In this document: piece by piece, positions 25,238 through 32,110 of the stretch
Numbering within the stretch: the stretch's first letter is position 1
How the letters are laid out: every line of letters starts with the position of its first letter
DNA from: Gemmatimonadota bacterium
GTDB lineage: Bacteria > Gemmatimonadota > Gemmatimonadetes > Longimicrobiales > Gaopeijiaceae
Assembly: GCA_013002885.1 (NCBI GenBank)
Contig: JABDLS010000001.1
Location: 1-38,317 of the forward strand
Reading direction: 5' to 3'
Length of the DNA: 38,317 nucleotides
Position numbers and translations under genes: made by a program
The notes under the pieces: model-generated
Seen by the model: only the letters and a program-made list of their open reading frames with translations
Told to the model about the DNA's origin: nothing
Database searches by the model: none

Positions 25238-26395
25238 ATGATCCGTTTTCCAGTGGCGCTCATCGCCGCCGGTCTGACCCTTACCGTGACGGCACCGGTC
25301 CTGGCCCAGGACGGCGACGTTCACCGTTCCAAGTACCACGACTATCGCGTCGTCACGGTGGCCGATGGCTTCGAGGTCCCTTGGGGCATGGCGTTCCTTC
25401 CTGACGGTGACATCCTCGTCACGGAGCGTCCTGGTCGGATTCGCGTCGTTCGTGACGGCCGGCTTCTCTCGGCGCCCGTGGAAGGCGCTCCGGAGGTCCT
25501 GGCCCAGGGGCAGGGTGGCATGCTCGACATCACGCCCCATCCCGACTTCGCCCGGAATCGGATGGTCTACCTGAGCTACTCGAAGCCCAAGGCTTCCGAA
25601 GGAGCCACCACGGCCATCGCTCGGGCGCGTTACGAGAATGGAGCGCTTCACGACCTGGAAGACATCTTCATTGCCGATTCCGAGGGGAGGGGGCACTACG
25701 GCTCTCGGATCGTCTTCGATGGCCAGGGCCACATCTTCTTCAGCGTCGGTGATCGACAAGCGCCACCCCGAGGAGATCTGGAAGCACACCCGGCCCAGGA
25801 TCGGTCCAATCACCACGGCACCATCAACCGGATCCACGAGGATGGGCGGATACCTGCCGACAATCCCTTCGTGGGGGTCGACGGTGTGGAGCCTTCCATC
25901 TGGAGCTACGGACATCGCAATCCGCAAGGCATGGTCATGACGGAGTCCGGCGAGCTCTGGGCGACCGAGCACGGCCCTCAGGGTGGTGACGAGCTCAACC
26001 TGATCCTGCCTGGCGAGAACTACGGCTGGCCCGTGGTGGGCTACGGTGTGAACTACGGCTCGGGGTCTGCGATCCACGAGGCCACGATGCGCGAGGGGTG
26101 GCAGGACCCCCGGTACGTCTGGGTGCCCTCCATCGGTACCTCGGGGTTGGACATCTACACCGGGGACCAGTTCCCCGAGTGGCAGGGCAGCCTGTTCGCC
26201 GGTGGACTCGCCGGTGAAGTCGTCTACCGCTTCAGTCTCGACGGCGACATGGTCACCGAGCATGAGACCCTCGTAGACGGAATCGACCGGGTCCGGGCCG
26301 TAAATCAGGGTCCCGACGGCTACATCTACCTCGCCCTCGAGCGGAGGGGTGGTGAGCTCTCCAGCATCGTTCGGCTGGAGCCTGTCCGACGCTGA
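25238..26395 (+). CDS. PQQ-dependent aldose sugar dehydrogenase-type protein
   Basis: 385 residues from ATG 25238, with a strong GAGGAGA box eight bases before it. A signal peptide ends at TAPVLAQ. The six-bladed propeller of soluble glucose/aldose dehydrogenases (YliI/Asd type) is evident: GFEVPWGMAFLPDGDILVTE, RPGRIRVV, GQGGMLDITPHPDF, WSYGHRNPQGMV, ATEHGPQGGDELNL and GENYGWPVVGYG. These contain the motifs that line the PQQ and calcium sites. Activity would be periplasmic oxidation of aldose sugars, with electrons passed to the respiratory chain. Whether this organism makes PQQ is not shown here, as no pqq genes are in the window. It is separated from the upstream NodB gene by 141 bases and may have its own promoter. 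Confidence 0.92.
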   Translation: MIRFPVALIAAGLTLTVTAPVLAQDGDVHRSKYHDYRVVTVADGFEVPWGMAFLPDGDILVTERPGRIRVVRDGRLLSAPVEGAPEVLAQGQGGMLDITPHPDFARNRMVYLSYSKPKASEGATTAIARARYENGALHDLEDIFIADSEGRGHYGSRIVFDGQGHIFFSVGDRQAPPRGDLEAHPAQDRSNHHGTINRIHEDGRIPADNPFVGVDGVEPSIWSYGHRNPQGMVMTESGELWATEHGPQGGDELNLILPGENYGWPVVGYGVNYGSGSAIHEATMREGWQDPRYVWVPSIGTSGLDIYTGDQFPEWQGSLFAGGLAGEVVYRFSLDGDMVTEHETLVDGIDRVRAVNQGPDGYIYLALERRGGELSSIVRLEPVRR

Positions 26396-26447
26396 CCGCC
26401 TGAGGGCCGTGGTGGGCCCGAGGCGTGCCGGCGGCCAAGCCCGGCGC

Positions 26448-26987
26448 ATGAGGGTGGCCCTGGTTGTCGGCCTCCCCTTGGTGGTGGGCCTGGCGAGGGC
26501 TCCGCTGGTCGGCCCGACGCTGGCCGCTCAGGAGACGGCCCCGTCCGTCGCGGATTCCCAACGCGATGGACGGGGCTGGTTTCGTAGCGTCCTGGGCGTC
26601 AGCCCAGAACGTAATCGCGTCATCGTCGGGCTATGGGCCATGCATCCCTTCGAGCCTCAGTTCCCCGAGGTCGATGGCACCCGTGGATTCGGCGGTCTAT
26701 ACGGACATTGGTTCGGGACCACGTTCGTGAACTCGTACGACGAGAGGACCTGGGCGCTGGGCATCGAGCGCGACTGGGTGCGTTGGCGCCGGGGCCGCGC
26801 CGGCCTCGGAGTCGGCTACCGCGTGGGCCTCATCGCCGGCTACGACGAGCGTTTGGTGGAGATCGGGCGCCACACCCCGGTGTTGCCCTTCGGCGGGGTC
26901 CTCGTCTGGGCACGCTTCGGGCCGGTGGCCGTCGACAGCTACTACGTGTACCGGGCCATCACCTTGGAGACGTCCGTCGTCTTTTGA
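26448..26987 (+). CDS. Small exported protein of beta-barrel character, unknown function
   Basis: 179 residues from ATG 26448. A signal peptide is likely (VALVVGLPLVVGLARAP through LAAQ). The mature part alternates hydrophobic and polar residues rich in Trp, Tyr and Gly: LYGHWFGTTFVNSYDERTWA, GLGVGYRVGLIAGYDERLVE, VARFGPVAVDSYY-like strands, and a terminal VVF. This fits an eight-stranded outer-membrane barrel. A loose resemblance to the end of PagP (a GLG..AG repeat, a PVLP segment, a GPV strand) exists, but I would not assign that function. Codon use looks like that of the neighbours. It lies 52 bases after the sugar dehydrogenase gene and 137 before the M28 gene. Confidence 0.65.
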   Translation: MRVALVVGLPLVVGLARAPLVGPTLAAQETAPSVADSQRDGRGWFRSVLGVSPERNRVIVGLWAMHPFEPQFPEVDGTRGFGGLYGHWFGTTFVNSYDERTWALGIERDWVRWRRGRAGLGVGYRVGLIAGYDERLVEIGRHTPVLPFGGVLVWARFGPVAVDSYYVYRAITLETSVVF

Positions 26988-27124
26988 CCAGCTCCCGGCT
27001 CGGGCGGGCGGAGACCGTGAAGCCGGCAGCCCGCTCGTGCTTGCCCGGGAGATGTGAGCGTCTGATGTTTGCTTCTCGCTTCCAGCGTCTGCTTCTCAAA
27101 ACGCTTCATCGCCCGGGGGAACCC

Positions 27125-28237
27125 ATGACCGTGCGGCTCGCAACGTTTGCCGTGGCTGCTCTTCTCGTCGTTCTCCCTGCCGGACCGGCTGCGGCCCAGA
27201 ATCCTGGGGACCAGGAGGAGCGGATCAGCGATCCTCCGGAGCTTCGGCGAAGCCTTCGGCGGGTTCTAGGTGGCGTGCCCATGACGCCGGCCGACAGCAT
27301 GCGTCAAGAGATCGTTCGGCGCCTGGACTTCGAGTCCTACAAGGAGTTGCTGCGAGGTCTCACCGAATTCGGCGACCGTGAGCAGGGCACGGCTCGGAAT
27401 GCGGCCGCGGTCGACTGGATCGAAGATCGCCTGAGGAGCTGGGGCTACGAGACCGAGCGGGTCCGCTACATGTACACCCCCCGTGGCTCCGACACGGCCG
27501 AGCCCAGGGAAGAGGTGTTCGGCACCCTCGTGGGTGTGACCCGTCCCGACGAGATGTACATCATCGGCGCCCACATGGATGGCCGCGGGGGTGGGGAAGC
27601 GGCCAACGACGACGGATCGGGGACGGCCCTCGTCCTGGAGATCGCTCGGGCGCTCTCATCCTCCGATATCGCCGCCGACCGAACGATTCGTTTCGCCCTG
27701 TGGAACAACGAGGAGACGGGCCTTCAAGGGGCGGAGGCGTACGTGGAGCAGCGTGCGGAGCTGCAGGGCATCGAGAACCCGCCCGGGTCCGGCGACTACC
27801 CGGAACCCCGGTGGTTGGGCATGATCCAGCACGACATGATGATGTGGGACCATGGGAACCCCGTGACCTTCGGACAGGCCCTGGACGCCGATGTGGACGT
27901 GGAATTTCAGTTGGCGTCCGATCTGGCCGCGGAGTCGGCGCAGTTGGGCCTCGCCCTGATCAATGCGAACCGGATGCACGCCACCGACTACCCAGCGGTG
28001 CTCAGCAACGCCATGAGCAACACCGATTCGACGCCCTTCATGAACCTGACGCCGTCGGTGAGCCTGCGGGAGAACCGACGCCTCTACGAAACAGGCAATG
28101 GTGCCAATCCCCACTGGCATCAACCCACCGATCTATTCGAGACCTTCTCGGACCGGGACTTCATGCTGGGATTCAACGCTGCCCAAACGACCCTCGGGGC
28201 GCTTACGGAGTTGGCGGGGATTCGCTTGGTTCGGTAG
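27125..28237 (+). CDS. M28-family zinc aminopeptidase, secreted
   Basis: 370 residues from ATG 27125, preceded by a GGGGGA box. It has a signal peptide ending GPAAAQ. The metal site is complete: IIGAHMDGRG (H150, D152), ANDDGSGTA, NNEETGLQGA (catalytic and ligand Glu), MIQHDMMMWDHG and NPHWHQPTDLFE (His). This contrasts with the other M28 gene in this window, whose first ligand is changed. Likely an exported di-zinc exopeptidase acting on peptides in the periplasm or outside the cell. An in-frame ATG at 27065 would add 20 residues but would put a second basic stretch ahead of the signal peptide. Spacing to the preceding barrel-like gene is compatible with either operon or independent expression. 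Confidence 0.92.
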   Translation: MTVRLATFAVAALLVVLPAGPAAAQNPGDQEERISDPPELRRSLRRVLGGVPMTPADSMRQEIVRRLDFESYKELLRGLTEFGDREQGTARNAAAVDWIEDRLRSWGYETERVRYMYTPRGSDTAEPREEVFGTLVGVTRPDEMYIIGAHMDGRGGGEAANDDGSGTALVLEIARALSSSDIAADRTIRFALWNNEETGLQGAEAYVEQRAELQGIENPPGSGDYPEPRWLGMIQHDMMMWDHGNPVTFGQALDADVDVEFQLASDLAAESAQLGLALINANRMHATDYPAVLSNAMSNTDSTPFMNLTPSVSLRENRRLYETGNGANPHWHQPTDLFETFSDRDFMLGFNAAQTTLGALTELAGIRLVR

Positions 28238-28246
28238 CGGAAGCGA

Positions 28247-28855
28247 TCAGGCCAGGGCGTCGGCCCAGTGCTCCTCGCTGATGACCGCGATGGGGACGCC
28301 CCGCTCCGCGTACTGGACGACCTCGTCGAGGAGGCCGCCGAAATCGCCCTGCGACCAGTCCGCGGCGGCTATGGCACCAATCACCACGAAGTCCGTCCGG
28401 CGATTGACGCTCCGCTCGCAAATCCCGCCACGCTCCCGCACCTCTCTCTCGCAGGCGTGGAGGGGGCCGTACGCCATCTCTCCACCGAAAACGAACGTCT
28501 GGCCCTCGAAGACGACTTCGGGGGGCGGACCGGTGAGTGGTAGATCGGTGGCGAGGGGGTAGCCGCCCCCGAAGCCCGACGGATTCTCAGCGAGCTGGCT
28601 GAGCATGGAGGCCAGCCGCTGGCGCTCACGTTTGTCCGCCCGCCCATCCATGAAGATCCGCTCCAGACGCCTGGCGAGGAGGTTGGCTGGGTACCGGGTG
28701 GCGATCTCCGGGTTCTCCTTCGCCCAGTCCGACAGGCGTTCCGCCTCCTCCGCCGAGACGTCGCCGTCGGCGATAACGCCTCGCACGAGTCCAACCATCT
28801 CGGCGAGGCCCTGCTCGACGCGACGCTGAGCTTTGAGCTGGGTGGCCCGATTCAC
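28247..28855 (-). CDS. TerB-like helical domain plus BRCT-domain protein
   Basis: 202 residues. The first roughly 90 residues are helical with VRGVIADGDVSAEEAERLSD and LERIFMDGRADKRERQRLAS. These two acidic D-G-x-x-x-x-E turns are reminiscent of TerB-type folds. The C-terminal half resembles a BRCT domain of the DNA-ligase type: VFEGQTFVFGGEM, EVRERGGICERSVNRRTDFV, VVIGAIAAADW, and VPIAVISEEHW as the final Trp-containing helix. BRCT domains bind phosphopeptides or DNA ends, and this combination without an enzymatic domain suggests a regulatory or DNA-associated role. The start is 40 bases after the stop of the CotH-like gene on the same strand, so they may be co-transcribed, but no functional link is obvious. 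Confidence 0.75.
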   Translation of the reverse strand: MNRATQLKAQRRVEQGLAEMVGLVRGVIADGDVSAEEAERLSDWAKENPEIATRYPANLLARRLERIFMDGRADKRERQRLASMLSQLAENPSGFGGGYPLATDLPLTGPPPEVVFEGQTFVFGGEMAYGPLHACEREVRERGGICERSVNRRTDFVVIGAIAAADWSQGDFGGLLDEVVQYAERGVPIAVISEEHWADALA

Positions 28856-28895
28856 GAATTCCTGCCCATCGGGGAATCAGTCCGAGTGCTCGAGA

Positions 28896-30008
28896 TCACC
28901 GTCCGGTGTTCATGTCGCGACACTCGTCGATGATCTCGTCCTCGAACTCCTCCGGGTCGTCGACCACCTTCCAGAAGTCCTCGAAGTACTCGAGCATGTC
29001 CTTGGCGTCGTCTTCGTCGAAGCGCTCGTACCCTTGAGCGGCGAAGCCATTGATCAGTGCTTCGATGTCCCCGCGCTTGTCCGCGAAGGCGGAGGTCGCG
29101 GCAGCATGGTTCAGTTCCGGCCGACAGAAGCCGCGGTAGAGACGCTGGGTCACACGTCGAATCTTGTTCTGAAGGGCCTCCGTGACGGTCGCGTATCGAG
29201 CGTTGACGAGGCCGGCGAAGTCGAAGTCGTATGGGACGGTCAAAAACCGCGCGTCTTCCGTGCGAATCAACTTCACGTTGTGGAAGAAGACGGGCGACCA
29301 GTCGACGTTCCCGATCATGTAGTTGAACATGGCCACCTGGACCGAGTACTCCGCCCACGCCCGTTGGGGGGCGAACTGGGTCACGTCCTGGTGGGTCGCT
29401 CGCGCCCGTTCCGCCATGCGGTCTTCGTCTTCGATGAGGAAGCCGAACTTGGTCCGGGTGTCGTAGTCGTCCTCGATGTCTTCGTAGGTGATCTCCACCA
29501 ACCGCACCCGGAAGCTCTGTGGGGTGAACTCGTTGAAGATGCGGTACGCCAGGTACTCGTCGAAGACGTAGTTCTGGTAGTTGTCGCTGCCGTCGTTGCA
29601 GGGAGTGACGAGCTTCAGCTTGTCCTGACCCTCGAAAACCGTGCCCTCCATCTGACTCGTGGGGAAATCGAGGCGAAGGGGCGGGAAGTTGCAGTTGCGC
29701 TTGTTCCGCCGGAAGTTGCCGCGGGTGCGGGTGTCCACCGGCTTCACGACCTCGCTGCCGTCGCTGTCGATAAAGGTCAGGGTGCCCTCGACTTCCACCG
29801 AATCGTTGCGCTCGTCGCGGAGCCATTCGATGTCCGTCCGAAGGGTCATGCGGATGGGCTCATGAGACTGGAAGAGTGGCGCGTTCTCGGCGGCCTCGGC
29901 ACGCTCGGCGTACTCTTCCGGGGTGGGGATCACGACTTCCTGACCGGCGAGGCCGAAGGGGGTTAGGAAGAGCGAGAGGAGGGCGGCGGGGAGGCTGCGT
30001 CGATCCAT
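28896..30008 (-). CDS. CotH-kinase-like secreted protein
   Basis: 370 residues from ATG 30008 (AGGA close upstream). ATG 30026 also has a GGAG box and adds six residues. The signal peptide is LPAALLSLFLTPFGLAGQ. The body has the CotH pattern: TRTRGNFRRNKRNCNFPPLR (RGN then Lys), GQDKLKLVTPCNDGSDNYQN, FDEYLAYRIFNEF, VRLVEITYEDIEDD, GFLIEDEDRM, then NYMIGNVDWSPVFFHNVKLI and VPYDFDFAGL, which hold the Asn/Asp and DxD-like metal-site residues expected in CotH kinases. The assignment is by eye, with no search. A secreted protein kinase-like enzyme would act outside the cytoplasm. It is divergent from the DUF4956 gene (150-base gap), matching the CotH/VTC/DUF4956 clustering I recall from other bacteria. 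Confidence 0.68.
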   Translation of the reverse strand: MDRRSLPAALLSLFLTPFGLAGQEVVIPTPEEYAERAEAAENAPLFQSHEPIRMTLRTDIEWLRDERNDSVEVEGTLTFIDSDGSEVVKPVDTRTRGNFRRNKRNCNFPPLRLDFPTSQMEGTVFEGQDKLKLVTPCNDGSDNYQNYVFDEYLAYRIFNEFTPQSFRVRLVEITYEDIEDDYDTRTKFGFLIEDEDRMAERARATHQDVTQFAPQRAWAEYSVQVAMFNYMIGNVDWSPVFFHNVKLIRTEDARFLTVPYDFDFAGLVNARYATVTEALQNKIRRVTQRLYRGFCRPELNHAAATSAFADKRGDIEALINGFAAQGYERFDEDDAKDMLEYFEDFWKVVDDPEEFEDEIIDECRDMNTGR

Positions 30009-30158
30009 GGTGTTCCTCGGGTGCATCGGGTCTCCGCCAAGAGTATCCGGCGGCGCGCCCGTTTGTCCAGCGGTGGGTTGCTCTTCATCGGGCTTCGGGC
30101 GCATCATTGGGCGCTGGGGACACAGACGTGACCCTCTCACCCCGAAAGACGGACGTGC

Positions 30159-31226
30159 ATGGCTTCTCGACGAACGAAGGGCCTCCGTGGCCAAGGCCTG
30201 GGGCGGGTCGTCGTCTACTACCTCCTCTTCGCCGTGGCCCTGGTCCTCCTCGTCCAGTACGTGCCCTCCATACGCGAGGTGGTTTCGGGCGCCCGGTTGA
30301 ACCAGCTCGGCACGGGACTCGAAGAAGCCTTCGGGGTCGTCGCTCCACCCATCGGTCAAGAAATCGGGGCTGGACCCTGGTCGGGTGCCATCGTGGCCGG
30401 ACTCTCGATGCTCGGGGCCCTGGCCATCATGGTTCCAGTGACCCTCGTCTACATGATCACCCGAAGCCGTCGTGGATACGACGAGTCGGTGGTCCACACG
30501 CTGCTCATCCTGCCCGTGGCCGTCACGGGAATCGTGATGATCGTGCAGAACAGCGTGGCGCTGGCCTTCTCCCTTGCGGGGATCGTCGCGGCGGTGCGTT
30601 TTCGCACGACGTTGGAAGACACCAAGGATGCGGTCTACGTCTTCCTCGCCATCGGCGTGGGTCTGGCCTCTGGCGTCCAGGCCCTCGGGATCGCCTTGAC
30701 GCTGTCCCTGATCTTCAACCTGGTCATCGTGGCTCTCTGGTTCACCAACTTCGGCAACGTCTACGCTGAGCAGCGGAGCCGGGACGGTGCCATGGGGGTT
30801 GGCGACGTCCTTGCCGGCCCTCATTCAGCCCTGGCCGCCCTCCAGGTCGGCGACCGGGCGGTCCTCGAGGCGGTGTCCGTCGGCGAGATCAAGGAGATGG
30901 CGGAGCGCGCGGTTCGCTTCGAGCGCCACATCACCGAGGAGCGGCAGAAGAACAAGCGGAAGCGGGCCAATGCCCTCATCATCGTCCACTCGGCGAGCGC
31001 GGAGGAGGCGCAGACCTACGTCGATGGCGTGCTCACGGAGTTCGCCGTCCGCTGGAAGCTCGTGGAGATGGAGCCGACGTCCACGGGCCAGATGCTCGTG
31101 TATGTGGCTCGCCTCGACGACCCTTCCGCCGAAGGGGCCGTCATGGACCGGCTGAGGGAAGGGCACGGGGGCGTCGTCTCCGCCGCCGAGTTCAGGTCGC
31201 TCAAGGGACTGAAGCCCAGAAAGTGA
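30159..31226 (+). CDS. DUF4956 integral membrane protein
   Basis: 355 residues. Membrane segments: about 14-34, 70-98, 110-140 and 160-195, then a soluble C-terminal half (about 200-355). The hallmark DUF4956 stretch is clear: LAFSLAGIVAAVRFRT, LEDTKDAVYVFLAIGVGLAS. The C-terminus has a basic coiled stretch (EERQKNKRKRANALII) leading to a ferredoxin-like alpha/beta region (EEAQTYVDGVLTEFAVRWKL). DUF4956 is of unknown function but is frequently adjacent to VTC-type polyphosphate polymerase genes, which suggests it handles or senses polyphosphate at the membrane. Its stop overlaps the GTG of the next gene (GTGA). It is first in a three-gene coupled operon ending in the CYTH/PPK1 fusion. Confidence 0.88.
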   Translation: MASRRTKGLRGQGLGRVVVYYLLFAVALVLLVQYVPSIREVVSGARLNQLGTGLEEAFGVVAPPIGQEIGAGPWSGAIVAGLSMLGALAIMVPVTLVYMITRSRRGYDESVVHTLLILPVAVTGIVMIVQNSVALAFSLAGIVAAVRFRTTLEDTKDAVYVFLAIGVGLASGVQALGIALTLSLIFNLVIVALWFTNFGNVYAEQRSRDGAMGVGDVLAGPHSALAALQVGDRAVLEAVSVGEIKEMAERAVRFERHITEERQKNKRKRANALIIVHSASAEEAQTYVDGVLTEFAVRWKLVEMEPTSTGQMLVYVARLDDPSAEGAVMDRLREGHGGVVSAAEFRSLKGLKPRK

Positions 31227-32110
31227 GGTACCTCGAGCTGATGACGGCGGTCCTGGTCGCCTGCGGGCCGGCCGAAGACGAGGATCAGGCGCCGAGGCCG
31301 GGCGACATAGATCGGGCCGCCCCCGAAGTCGATGAAACCGGGAGCCAGGTGACGCTCCTCAGCTACGACTTCACCACCGCCGATGCCCGTTTCGAGCTTC
31401 CTGGCCGCCTGGACGAGATCTCCGGCTTGGCTTTCACGGCCGACGGACGACTCCTGGGCCATGACGACGAACGCGGTCGAGTCTACGAGATCGACCCGGG
31501 CAGGGGGGACGTGGGCAAGCAGTTCGACCTTGGAAGCGGAAACGTACAGGACGACTTCGAGGGGATCGCAGCCATCGGTGAGCGTCTCTTCCTGGTGTCC
31601 AGCACCGGCTTCCTCTACGAGTTTCGAGAAGGTGCAGACGAAGTCGATGTGCCCTATCGGGTTACGGATACGGGCCTTGGCTCGTCGTGCGAGGTCGAGG
31701 GACTCGACTTCGACCCCGACTCCGAAGCCCTGCTTCTGGCGTGCAAGCGCGCCGACGGAGACGGCCAGTCGCTGAGGTTGTATGCCCTTCCTGTGGGCGG
31801 GGGAGCAGCGACGTCCATCGACGTGGCTCGTTCCGAACTGGCCGCATCGGGCCTCGACCCCGACTTCCAGCCCAGCGCAGTGGCGGTGACCCTGGACGGT
31901 ACCTGGATCCTCCTCTCTGCGGTCACGGAGAGCATCGTCGAGATCGATTCGTCGGGCCGCGTTCTCGCCGGTGTGGCCCTGGGACGACAGAACCACCCCC
32001 AGCCCGAGGGGCTCGCGATCGGTGCGGATGGAACGCTGTACATTGCCAACGAAAGGAACGGTGATGATCCCCACATCACCGTGTACCGACGCCAGGGAGA
32101 CGGCGCGTGA
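31223..32110 (+). CDS. SdiA-regulated/phytase-like beta-propeller lipoprotein
   Basis: 295 residues from GTG 31223, overlapping the previous stop. A short signal sequence ends at lipobox VLVAC (C14). An acidic linker leads to a propeller: LDEISGLAFTADGRLLGHDD, GRVYEIDPG, VQDDFEGIAAIGERLFLVSS, CEVEGLDFDPDSEALLLACK, DFQPSAVAVTLDGTWILLSA, and HPQPEGLAIGADGTLYIANE. The repeated EG[IL] plus acidic residues match the SdiA-regulated and esterase-like phytase family, some members of which hydrolyse phosphate esters. The protein is probably exposed on the periplasmic side. Its stop overlaps the GTG of the polyphosphate kinase fusion. Phosphate-related activity here is suggested only by context. Confidence 0.78.
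   Translation: MRYLELMTAVLVACGPAEDEDQAPRPGDIDRAAPEVDETGSQVTLLSYDFTTADARFELPGRLDEISGLAFTADGRLLGHDDERGRVYEIDPGRGDVGKQFDLGSGNVQDDFEGIAAIGERLFLVSSTGFLYEFREGADEVDVPYRVTDTGLGSSCEVEGLDFDPDSEALLLACKRADGDGQSLRLYALPVGGGAATSIDVARSELAASGLDPDFQPSAVAVTLDGTWILLSAVTESIVEIDSSGRVLAGVALGRQNHPQPEGLAIGADGTLYIANERNGDDPHITVYRRQGDGA

Noticed and set aside
24284-26449. 721-codon open frame on the minus strand
   Set aside because: Antisense to the NodB-domain and PQQ dehydrogenase genes, both of which have clear families. No start signal or domain in the antisense product.
27059-27108. Repeated GCTTCTC with partial flanking similarity before the second M28 gene
   Set aside because: Only two short imperfect copies. 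No array, no symmetry and no known site type.
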